From a marine gamma proteobacterium HTCC2143 (GTDB taxonomy: Bacteria; Pseudomonadota; Gammaproteobacteria; Pseudomonadales; Dasaniaceae): 64,000 nucleotides of DNA. The notes below the pieces were generated by a model. It was not told where the DNA came from, did no database searches, and saw only the letters and a list, made by a program, of their open reading frames with translations. Shown here in pieces: positions 54,016 through 61,429 of the stretch. Numbering within the stretch: the first letter of the stretch is position 1; every line of letters starts with the position of its first letter. A program made the translations under genes and the position numbers. Location: the NCBI GenBank assembly GCA_000169075.1, contig AAVT01000008.1, positions 124,001-188,000 on the forward strand, written 5' to 3'.

Positions 54016-54055
54016 CTCTTTAATCTCACCCCTTTAATCTCACCCCTTTAATCAG
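54016..54055. repeat. 14-bp tandem repeat, about three units
   Basis: CTCTTTAATCTCAC, CCCTTTAATCTCAC, CCCTTTAATCAG, preceded by AAAAAGGGCTCTGACC. The GGGCTCTGACC-CTTTAAT phrase resembles REP/RAYT-associated sequence of gammaproteobacteria, by memory only. Confidence 0.6.
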
Positions 54056-54154
54056 TGTTATACTCGGCATTTAATAGCACCCTGCTCTAATCAGACAAAA
54101 TAGCCAGCCATAGCATGCGTGGCAGACTAACTTGTTATCACTATATTGGTCTCT

Positions 54155-55480
54155 ATGAATCCCTCTGTAACAGATCTTTGGTTTCTGCCATTAGGCGGCT
54201 GCGGCGAAATAGGCATGAACCTCAGCCTCTATGGCCATAACGGCCAGTGGCTAATGGTTGACTGCGGAATCGGTTTTGACCGGGCGGCAGTTGGCACACG
54301 CATCATCGCACCATCGGTGGAGTTCATCGCCGCGCGGCGGCAACAGTTAGTTGGATTATTAGTCACCCATGCGCACGAAGACCATGTGGGCGCAGTGGCC
54401 CATCTGTGGCCTGAACTGAAATGCCCGGTGTACTGCACTCGTTTCACCCATGAAATCCTTCGCCGCAAACTGGTCGAGGCCGGCTTAGAAAAAAAGGTCG
54501 ACGTGCATATTGTTGAGCCTCAATTGCGCCATCAATTAGGTCACTTCGATATTCAATGGTTTGACATGACTCACTCGGCGCCAGAATCGCAGGCACTAAT
54601 GATCCGTACGCCGCTCGGGAATATATTCCATACCGGCGACTGGAAAATAGATCCCAATCCAGTGGTCGGTGCCAAAATCAACGAAGCATCGCTTAGGGCC
54701 CTAGGTAAGGAAGGAGTGCTGGCGATGGTCTGCGATTCGACCAACGCTATGCTGGCAGGACATTCACCTAGCGAGGGAATACTTTACGACAACCTTTTAC
54801 GGCATGCTCAACAGGTAAAAGGACGTATTATAGTCGCCTGCTTCGGCAGCAATGTTGCGCGCTTGCATACCTTAGCAACAGTTGCCTTAGCAACCGGACG
54901 CTTTCCTGCATTGCTAGGGCGCTCACTTCACAATTACTACCGGGCGGCTAAGGCCAGCGGACTATGGCCGCTGGGCAGAGATTTCGTCGATGCTCAGCAT
55001 TTGGGCTATCTGCCACCAAAAGAAGTATTTGCAGTAGCCACTGGTAGTCAGGGGGAGGCAGGCGCAGCACTTAGCCGACTTGCGGCAGGCAGTCATCCAG
55101 CGCTGGAGCTTGCGCCTGGGGATTGCGTTATTTTTAGCTCTAGAGTCATTCCAGGTAACGAAGAATCTTTGGAGAACTTATGTGCGTCGCTCAAAGCTAA
55201 AGGTGTCGACCTCATTCTAGATACTGACACAACACCAATACATGCCTCCGGGCATCCGGCGCAGGATGAATTGCGCGTTATGTATGACTGGATCAAGCCC
55301 CATGTATCGATACCCGTTCATGGTGAAAACCAACATCTTCGCGCTCATGCTGGCTTCGCCAAGTCACTGGGTATTCCGGCGCAGATTGCGGGTAGTAACG
55401 GCGACTTGATCACACTAGCGCCCAATTTGGGCACTCGACGCAAGGCTGCTGAGTTTGGCCGCGTCGAAATTAAGCGCTAG
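54155..55480 (+). CDS. Ribonuclease J-like MBL/beta-CASP nuclease
   Basis: 441 aa from ATG 54155 (TTG at 54146 possible). MBL core with LPLGGCGEIGMNLSLYG, THAHEDHVGA (metal site), FHTGDWKIDP and the beta-CASP part (GHSPSEGILYDNL, GRIIVACFGSNVAR), ending in a HASGHPAQDEL motif and IPVHGENQHL. This is the RNase J order, but it is short of the ~550-aa Gram-positive enzyme, lacking much of the C-terminal domain. No ribosome site. Predicted 5'-3' exo/endoribonuclease. Confidence 0.82.
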   Translation: MNPSVTDLWFLPLGGCGEIGMNLSLYGHNGQWLMVDCGIGFDRAAVGTRIIAPSVEFIAARRQQLVGLLVTHAHEDHVGAVAHLWPELKCPVYCTRFTHEILRRKLVEAGLEKKVDVHIVEPQLRHQLGHFDIQWFDMTHSAPESQALMIRTPLGNIFHTGDWKIDPNPVVGAKINEASLRALGKEGVLAMVCDSTNAMLAGHSPSEGILYDNLLRHAQQVKGRIIVACFGSNVARLHTLATVALATGRFPALLGRSLHNYYRAAKASGLWPLGRDFVDAQHLGYLPPKEVFAVATGSQGEAGAALSRLAAGSHPALELAPGDCVIFSSRVIPGNEESLENLCASLKAKGVDLILDTDTTPIHASGHPAQDELRVMYDWIKPHVSIPVHGENQHLRAHAGFAKSLGIPAQIAGSNGDLITLAPNLGTRRKAAEFGRVEIKR

Positions 55481-55634
55481 AGAGCTAACTCAGTCTAGCC
55501 AGAAGACTCCATGCCTCTGGCGCTAACGGCCAATATTTTTAGCCACATCCACACGGTTAATCACACCATAAATAGGTGGATTGCCAATTAGAATCCACGG
55601 ATACGCCCATTAAACGCACTGGGAAAGGGCTAAA

Positions 55635-55684
55635 GGAATCATATGCGTCAATTGTAAGCAGTCGTTTTGGCCGCATATGATTCC
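55635..55684. other. 13-bp perfect inverted repeat before the PF10118 gene
   Basis: GGAATCATATGCG (55635-55647) and CGCATATGATTCC (55672-55684) with a 24-base loop, 57 bases before the next start. No T-run follows. Operator or leader hairpin are the options. Confidence 0.55.
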
Positions 55685-55741
55685 CTAAAGTTGGCTGCTT
55701 GAGAGTACTGTGCCCCGGTCCAATAATCTGAGAGAAGCAAC

Positions 55742-56575
55742 ATGACTGCAATCACTAGCGCCTCACGAATGCCCGAGGGTATGACCCTAGAGGTTCGTAA
55801 TATCGAGTTCGACCTCAACAAACAGCTGTCCAAAGACTGGCTGGACAACGACCCATTCAAAACCGCCTTCTTTAACGCACTTAGCATGAGCTTTCCCGCC
55901 GGGGAACGCTTCTTTATCGACAGCGTTCGTCATTTTCGAGATAAAGTGAAAGACCCGAAGCTCAAACAAGAAATCAGCCGCTTTATTGGTCAGGAGGCGA
56001 TGCACTCCCGCGAGCATAAAAAGTATAATCAGATGTTGTGTGAGGCACGTGGTTATAGCCAGAGGACAATGGAAGGGAGAACAGAGGCGGCGGTTCGACT
56101 GGGAGAAAAGAAGTTGTCGCGTGAAGGTCAGCTCGCTATGACCTGCGGTGTCGAACATCTGACTGCAATTCTGGCCGATAAAATCCTCAAGGGATGGATG
56201 CTCAGCAATGTGGAACCCAAGATTCGAAGCCTATGGGAATGGCACGCTGCCGAAGAACTGGAACACAAGTCCGTCGCGTTTGATGTGTACATGGATATCG
56301 GCGGCAACTACAAGGCGCGGAAGCGGACATTACGGATATTTACAGTCAATTTTTTGTTAGATCTGTTGGCGAATACCACCTATATGCTCCGTAAGGACAA
56401 AAAGCTCTGGAAGTGGTCCACGCTGAAAAGCGGGTTAAATTTTCTCTTCGCAAAAGGGGGCGTATTGCGTGAAATGCGCAGCGATTACCTCATGTATTTC
56501 GATTCCGGCTTCCACCCCTGGGACGATGACAATCGGGACCTCCTCGAGCGTTGGCAACCTCCTGAGACTGCGTGA
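55742..56575 (+). CDS. PF10118-type predicted metal-dependent hydrolase
   Basis: 277 aa, cytoplasmic. FPAGERFF, IGQEAMHSREHKKY, CGVEHLTA and WHAAEELEHKSVAFDVY place Glu/His pairs on a four-helix bundle like a ferritin-type diiron site, which defines this family. The reaction is not known. Follows the inverted repeat; RNase J-like gene is upstream. Confidence 0.85.
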   Translation: MTAITSASRMPEGMTLEVRNIEFDLNKQLSKDWLDNDPFKTAFFNALSMSFPAGERFFIDSVRHFRDKVKDPKLKQEISRFIGQEAMHSREHKKYNQMLCEARGYSQRTMEGRTEAAVRLGEKKLSREGQLAMTCGVEHLTAILADKILKGWMLSNVEPKIRSLWEWHAAEELEHKSVAFDVYMDIGGNYKARKRTLRIFTVNFLLDLLANTTYMLRKDKKLWKWSTLKSGLNFLFAKGGVLREMRSDYLMYFDSGFHPWDDDNRDLLERWQPPETA

Positions 56576-56875
56576 ATACAGCTGCCTACCTAGGGACGAC
56601 AGTGCAAAGCAAGCAGGCAATAGTTGAAAGCCTATGATTCCGTAAGAGCTGTTTGACTAGAGTATTGTGGTTCCTACCAGCACTAACAACGGAGACAATA
56701 GTAAAAATTTATCGGTATTTTTCGCTGTCAACAATGTTATCGCGACCCTCGATTAGAGCCAGTGGTCTCGGATGACATCATTCGTACCCGTGAGCGTTTG
56801 TAGTCAGGCACAAACAATGTTGGACCCTGCGGTCCAAGTCATTCTTTTACCACTTTGTAAATTGATGGTTTACCT

Positions 56876-57016
56876 ATGAAAAAACTGATTGGTGGCCTCG
56901 TTGGCGTGCTAGTGCTAGCAGGAACGTTTCTTCTGGCATTACCCACCATGCCGCACAAGGCAGGGATGCATCCGGTCTATCATGCCTGTCGAACGCCTGT
57001 AGCCGTTTTTTTGTAG
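56876..57016 (+). pseudogene. Truncated signal-peptide ORF cut by repeat D
   Basis: 46 aa: MKKLIGGLVGVLVLAGTFLL then ALPTMPHKAGMHPVYHACRT, a clean export signal and a short start of a mature part, then repeat family D begins. Looks like a gene whose body was replaced. The 56576-56875 gap shows nothing else. Confidence 0.4.
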
Positions 57017-57234
57017 CAGGTTGACGAAGGGTAAGGTGGTGTTAACACTCCCTCTAACGTTTTACCTATACTGAGATTTGTAAAGATAGAGACGATCGCT
57101 AAATAACAGTCATGCTGTTTCAACGCATCTTTTTCTTCACCATCGAGCAAGCAAATTTCCAAACCGAACACCTCTAAAAGCTCGCTCTCGAGCGGCAGGC
57201 TATGTTCTTCAATCCACTCGGTAAACACCAGCAA
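56980..57234 (-). CDS. Small repeat-family protein D-minus, copy 2
   Basis: First 60 residues match the other copies (LPLESELLEVFGLEICLLDG, DALKQHDCYLAIVSIFTNL), then the original stop is lost and 24 unrelated residues are added, overlapping the truncated + strand ORF. Start codon uncertain. Confidence 0.4.
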   Translation of the reverse strand: MLVFTEWIEEHSLPLESELLEVFGLEICLLDGEEKDALKQHDCYLAIVSIFTNLSIGKTLEGVLTPPYPSSTCYKKTATGVRQA

Positions 57235-57553
57235 CGCTGCTTTTCTTGGGAAGAATCGCTAACTAATACTTATGGACTATATCCAGTAATTAGCCCGGAT
57301 GTTTTAATATTCTTGCTCGGTATTAGTTGGTTATCCATGGAATAGGAAGAGGGCTTCAGTGAAAAAACATGTGAACTATCAATATGGCATATTAACGATC
57401 GGCCCTCATCGAATAGCTAACGCGTTAGTCACTGACGTTGGTGAAATAATTCGTGCTGTTAAACGCAATTCTGATGAGGTTCTCAGCGCTTCTATCGGCT
57501 CGATTGAGACCTTGGATCAGCAGGCATACCTCGAGGAACACTCTACTTCATAG
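57018..57553. repeat. Repeat family D, copy 2 (complete unit)
   Basis: About 540 bp holding both small divergent ORFs and the 120-bp spacer, aligning end to end with 58595-59123; shared ACTTATGGACTATATCC and GTTGGTTA-CCATGG. Confidence 0.85.
57359..57553 (+). CDS. Small repeat-family protein D-plus, copy 1
   Basis: 64 aa from GTG with AGAGG 7 bases upstream: KHVNYQYGILTIG, then VGEIIRAVKRNSDEVLSASI and GSIETLDQQAYLEEHS. Paralogue at 58929 has the same length. No signal peptide; one predicted helix and a conserved SASIG.IETLDQ..YLEEHS end. Unknown. Confidence 0.5.
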   Translation: MKKHVNYQYGILTIGPHRIANALVTDVGEIIRAVKRNSDEVLSASIGSIETLDQQAYLEEHSTS

Positions 57554-57756
57554 CTTGTATATCGACTTGTGTAATGCTTGAGGGTGATTGTTCGGCGGCC
57601 CTCCTCTGGAGCCGCCCCAGCCCTATCCCGTCAGCAGCGGCTGCCCATTAAAATCATCGCTAGCAGGTGAGGAGTCGTGCTAGATAGTCACCCTTTGCGC
57701 CAATCTATGTCGTACTGCGTTGTTACAGGTTGGACGCCCTAGCAGCTGACGAGGAC

Positions 57757-57880
57757 GCCCGCCTCCACCTAGCCCGCTCCAAATAGCTACAGTCTGCCGT
57801 TACGCTACCGCCGCCCAAGCTGCACACATCCGGATACAAATTAAAGTGGCCGGAGGTTAATCACTAATGCGACATTGGTG
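57757..57880. repeat. Dispersed repeat family B, copy 3
   Basis: CACCTAGCCCGCTCCAAATA, CTACAGTCTGCCGTTACGCT, CACACATCCGGATACAAATT, then GAGGTTAATCACTAATGCGA. It joins a PEP-CTERM remnant as copy 2 does. 57554-57756 shows nothing else. Confidence 0.65.
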
Positions 57881-57944
57881 CCGACGTCCTGAGCTCAGAG
57901 ATTCCGATTATTCCGGTCAGTACTAGCGCCATTAGGGATATCAG
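57864..57944 (-). pseudogene. PEP-CTERM gene tail remnant
   Basis: Minus-strand frame LISLMALVLTGIIGISELRT then SAPMSH and stop, against LPLLALGLAGLVGIRKFRKS then APLSH of the intact gene at 40727-41398. The rest of the gene is absent. Confidence 0.7.
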
Positions 57945-58222
57945 CGCTTGGATCCCCTTTGCCGATGTACACAAGGCTTCGACCATCAGCTGAAATTATC
58001 CAGTCGAGAGGCTGTCCTTTTTTTTCACGTTTAAATTTCGCGGCACTGGGTGAATTAATTACGTGATGCATTTTGTTATTCATGACGAACATCCTTATCT
58101 TCGACAATGTGTAACGATTATCAACTACTCAACAGTACGGACATTGACTCAGGTCAAGGGTAGAACTTTTAGCATCAGCAATCGAGCAAACACCTACTCA
58201 TTTTGGGTATCGGGGCTAAGTA

Positions 58223-58557
58223 TTCACTTCCCTTTGGGCGGTATATCAGATCCCCTAAAAGGGTGATTTTGCTGCTCCATTGGTAGCTTTTTTGAGGCCT
58301 GAGATTAGCTCTTCTTGTTCCGTATTTTCAAAAGATGAGCCACGTTTGCCCTCAGCATTTTCGGATCGTAAGGTCAGTGGCATTGGCTATCGCCTCACTG
58401 ATGGCTGTATTTGCGGTATATCCCAGCTCAATAAATCTCAGACCTTTACCCACATGATTTGTCGAGTATAGGCACAACAAACGCCACATTCGTGGCCACT
58501 CTGCCCTGTCCGCCCGGAGCACCACAATGCCGCATAGCTGCTGAGACGGCGGCCAAT
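58223..58557. repeat. Dispersed repeat family A, copy 5 (long form)
   Basis: Long-form copy related to 27350-27620; core CGAGTATAGGCACAACAAAC to GCTGCTGAGACGGCGGCC. It abuts the start of repeat D copy 3 (58558). Confidence 0.75.
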
Positions 58558-58621
58558 CGACATGAATAAAAAGTCACAGCTAGCTAACCACATAACTAAG
58601 GGGAAGGGGTGTTAATACGTC

Positions 58622-58804
58622 CTATAAATTTTTACCTGTTCCGAGATTTGTAAACAGTGAAACTATCGCTGGATAACCGTCGTGCTGCCTCAGTGCATCT
58701 CTTTCTTCACCATCGAGCAAGCAGATTTCCACACCATGCGCCTCTAAAAGTTCGCTCTCAAACGGCAGGTTATGTTCGTCAATCCGCTCGGTAAACGCCA
58801 GCAA
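58622..58804 (-). CDS. Small repeat-family protein D-minus, copy 3
   Basis: 60 aa: ERIDEHNLPFESELLEAHGV, then EICLLDGEERDALRQHDGYP and AIVSLFTNLG. Clean stop; TTG start with no ATG available in frame, upstream codons read RKVALLAF, so the true start may be further out. Confidence 0.45.
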   Translation of the reverse strand: MLAFTERIDEHNLPFESELLEAHGVEICLLDGEERDALRQHDGYPAIVSLFTNLGTGKNL

Positions 58805-58928
58805 CGCTACTTTTCTTGAAAGGAATCGTTAGCTAATACTTATGGACTATATCCTGTAATTAACCCCAATGTTTTAATGGTCTTGTTCAGTATCTGTTGG
58901 TTACCCATGGGATAGGGAAGATTCTTTA

Positions 58929-59123
58929 GTGACAAAACATGTAAACTATCAGCAAGGAGTATTAACGATCGATCCTCATCCGGTGGTTGATGCGTCAGTG
59001 ACCAACGTCAGAGAAGTCATCAGTGCTTTCCAGAAACAATCTGACGCGGTTCTCAGCGCTTCTATTGGTACGATTGAGACCTTGGATCAGCTGGTATACC
59101 TCGAGGAACACTCAGTCTCATAG
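58929..59123 (+). CDS. Small repeat-family protein D-plus, copy 2
   Basis: 64 aa from GTG: KHVNYQQGVLTID, VREVISAFQKQSDAVLSASI and GTIETLDQLVYLEEHS. Same length and ends as the 57359 copy, but the ribosome site is weaker (GGGAAG). Confidence 0.5.
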   Translation: MTKHVNYQQGVLTIDPHPVVDASVTNVREVISAFQKQSDAVLSASIGTIETLDQLVYLEEHSVS

Positions 59124-59479
59124 TTTGTAGATGGCGTTGTGGGGCGCCTGAATGTCGACCTCTGCGGCAACAGAAGTCCTAAAAAGAAGTTCAGTTACGG
59201 TTAGGGATTAACCACTTAGCAAACTCGCGCAGTAATGGGAGCCGCGGGTTTTATGCTGCTTTTATGTTTTTTGTATATCCGGTAACCCATAGGTCTGTGG
59301 GCTGCCATCGTATTCTAGCTCTTCCATCGGCTAAATTTTTTGTGAACGCTAAAGCGTGAGTCAGGAAAACGACTGTCGATTCTGTGCCATTGCTCAAAAT
59401 AACTACGCCTTGTTATTCGAGATGACTATTTAGCGGATAAGATCAATGATTTGTTGACAGCGGGAGTCATGGCGAGACG

Positions 59480-61429
59480 TCAAACTGGCAGTTGAAGTTC
59501 AACAAATCGCCGATAAGCGCCGTCAGGGATGTGCATCAGCTCTTCATGGGTCCCCGACTCGACAATCCGGCCATCACCGACAACACAGATTCGATCAGCC
59601 GTGCGGATGGTGCTGAGGCGATGGGCGATCACGATCAGCACGCGGTTTTCGCGTTCGGACTGTAATGCCCGCACTAGGGCGTTTTCGGTCTCTGGGTCCA
59701 ACGCTGCGGTAGGCTCGTCGAGAACCAGCACCGGCGCTCGACTGACCAACCCCCGGGCGATGGCCAGGCGCTGTTTCTGCCCGACTGACAAAGTGTCGCC
59801 ACTGCGCCCCAAACGGGTGTTGAACCCCTCCGGGAGATTGCGGATAAACGACAACGCGCCAGCCGTTGCTGCGGCGGACTCCAGTTCTGCATCGCTGGCT
59901 TCCGGGTTACCAAGGCGGATGTTATTTGCTACCGTGTCGTCAAATACCGCCGGTTCTTGAAAGACAAAGCTGACGAGGTCCCGCAAGTTGTCGACTGCCA
60001 GCGTGCGAGTGTCGATGCCATCCAGCAATACGCGCCCTTCGGTGGGCTGTATAAACGCCGGGATCAGATAGGACATCGTCGTCTTGCCCGAGCCGGTAGC
60101 GCCAACCAAAGCGACCATCTCTCCTACCCGGGCATCCAGGGTCACGTCGTTAAGCGCCAATGTTCCGTCAGGATAGGCGTAACTGACATGGTCAATTTTG
60201 AGCCCTTCACGCACCGTTTCCAGAGTCTCATTGCCGTGGCGTTCATGGTCCGTCTGCTGATCTATCATCTGGAACACCCGCCGCATGCCGACAAGATTGT
60301 CCTGTAGTTTAAACCACAACGCACCAAGGGCGAGAGTGCTGAGCAGCAACTGGCCAAAGTAGGTATACAGAAGTCCGGAATCCCCTGGCGACATACGACC
60401 GTCAATGATTGCCTCGGCGATGTCGAAGAAGACATACAGGATCAGACCGCAGGCGATCGAGGCTTGCAGGCCGATCAACAATACGTTCATCCACACGTAC
60501 GAACGATACCGACTGAACGACTTCTTACTGTCGCGATCAAACTCATCCCGCTGCCGGTCGTTCGCACCCAAACTTTGCACAGCAGCTATATTGCTCATAC
60601 CTTCCTCGACGGTCGCGGTGGTATCGGCACCTGCCTCGCGACTGGCAAGCGAGCGGCGGCGGGCAGCCCCGGTCATCAGGAACGAGGCTATCATTACCAT
60701 GGGAGCGGCAAGCCAAGCCAGCATTACCAGGGAAGGTACGGCCGAAAAGCTGTGTTGCATGGTCCAAATGACGATCGCGATGAGAAAGAGATTGCAGATC
60801 GGTACAATTAGGATGTCATAACAAACTTTGGAGATTGCCGGCGTGTCATACATTACGCGATACACCGCATCACCCACACTTTCGTCACTGAACCGGGTCA
60901 TCGGTGAGGCTAACAAACGATGAAACACCAAGCTGCGCAAGCGGTGGTTAAACCGGTGCGTGGTTTTCAGCTGGTAGCGGTATTCAAACAGACCGAGCAG
61001 TCCGCTGACCCGGCTGCTTGACTCGTTCGCCAGGTTTTCGCTCGAGGTAGCGGTGTCGAGTCCCTGCGCTAGGTCGCCATTGGCAGTGTCCCGGGAGAAA
61101 CCGATTCCGAATGAGCCGATCAGGACAATGCCAACCAGACTCATGGCGACGACCACCCAGACAACTTCGAGCGGGGTCATGCCATACAGCAGGTCGACAA
61201 AGGGTTGAATATAGGGCGGGATGGGGGTCGGTGAGGAACCCACCGGCAGCCCCATTATCACGTAATCGATTAGAAACTTCAGCGGCCACGGCAGGAACAA
61301 AATCACCGCGATACCAATGAAGCTAAGAATCAGTTTGACCAAGATTTGCGGCCAGTAAGGCCAGACAAAACGCAGTGATCGGCCGACAAGGGCCAGAGTT
61401 TCGCCGGTAGTGACTCGTTCCGTGCTCAT
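59480..61429 (-). CDS. ABC exporter half-transporter (partner 2)
   Basis: 649 aa: membrane domain with six helices in ~25-340, then ATPase. Walker A VGATGSGKTT, C-loop LSVGQKQRLAIARG (Gly-Gln kept but first Ser-Gly altered to SV), Walker B VLVLDEPTAALDP, switch His in IAHRLSTI. Overlaps the upstream partner by four bases (ATGA), so the two are translationally coupled and probably heterodimerise. Sequence is GC-richer than the flanks. Cargo unknown. Confidence 0.88.
   Translation of the reverse strand: MSTERVTTGETLALVGRSLRFVWPYWPQILVKLILSFIGIAVILFLPWPLKFLIDYVIMGLPVGSSPTPIPPYIQPFVDLLYGMTPLEVVWVVVAMSLVGIVLIGSFGIGFSRDTANGDLAQGLDTATSSENLANESSSRVSGLLGLFEYRYQLKTTHRFNHRLRSLVFHRLLASPMTRFSDESVGDAVYRVMYDTPAISKVCYDILIVPICNLFLIAIVIWTMQHSFSAVPSLVMLAWLAAPMVMIASFLMTGAARRRSLASREAGADTTATVEEGMSNIAAVQSLGANDRQRDEFDRDSKKSFSRYRSYVWMNVLLIGLQASIACGLILYVFFDIAEAIIDGRMSPGDSGLLYTYFGQLLLSTLALGALWFKLQDNLVGMRRVFQMIDQQTDHERHGNETLETVREGLKIDHVSYAYPDGTLALNDVTLDARVGEMVALVGATGSGKTTMSYLIPAFIQPTEGRVLLDGIDTRTLAVDNLRDLVSFVFQEPAVFDDTVANNIRLGNPEASDAELESAAATAGALSFIRNLPEGFNTRLGRSGDTLSVGQKQRLAIARGLVSRAPVLVLDEPTAALDPETENALVRALQSERENRVLIVIAHRLSTIRTADRICVVGDGRIVESGTHEELMHIPDGAYRRFVELQLPV

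Larger units (their letters stand above)
58558..59123. repeat. Repeat family D, copy 3 (complete unit)
   Basis: Begins CGACATGAATAAAAAGTCAC as at 47858, then the minus small ORF, spacer and the plus small ORF. Best-preserved copy. The following 59124-59479 has no gene, repeat or clear signal that I can identify. Confidence 0.85.

Noticed and set aside
56980..57016. Overlap of the + signal-peptide ORF with repeat D
   Set aside because: Considered as a fusion gene; the repeat enters on the opposite strand and simply truncates it.
57895..58107. 70-aa minus frame
   Set aside because: Its C-terminal part is an off-frame reading of the PEP-CTERM remnant; the N-terminal part has no supporting signal.
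27350..58557. Repeat family A as attC sites
   Set aside because: No GTTRRRY/RYYYAAC ends or arm-spacer-arm pairing could be built for the core; GCCGC/GCGGC is the only hairpin.
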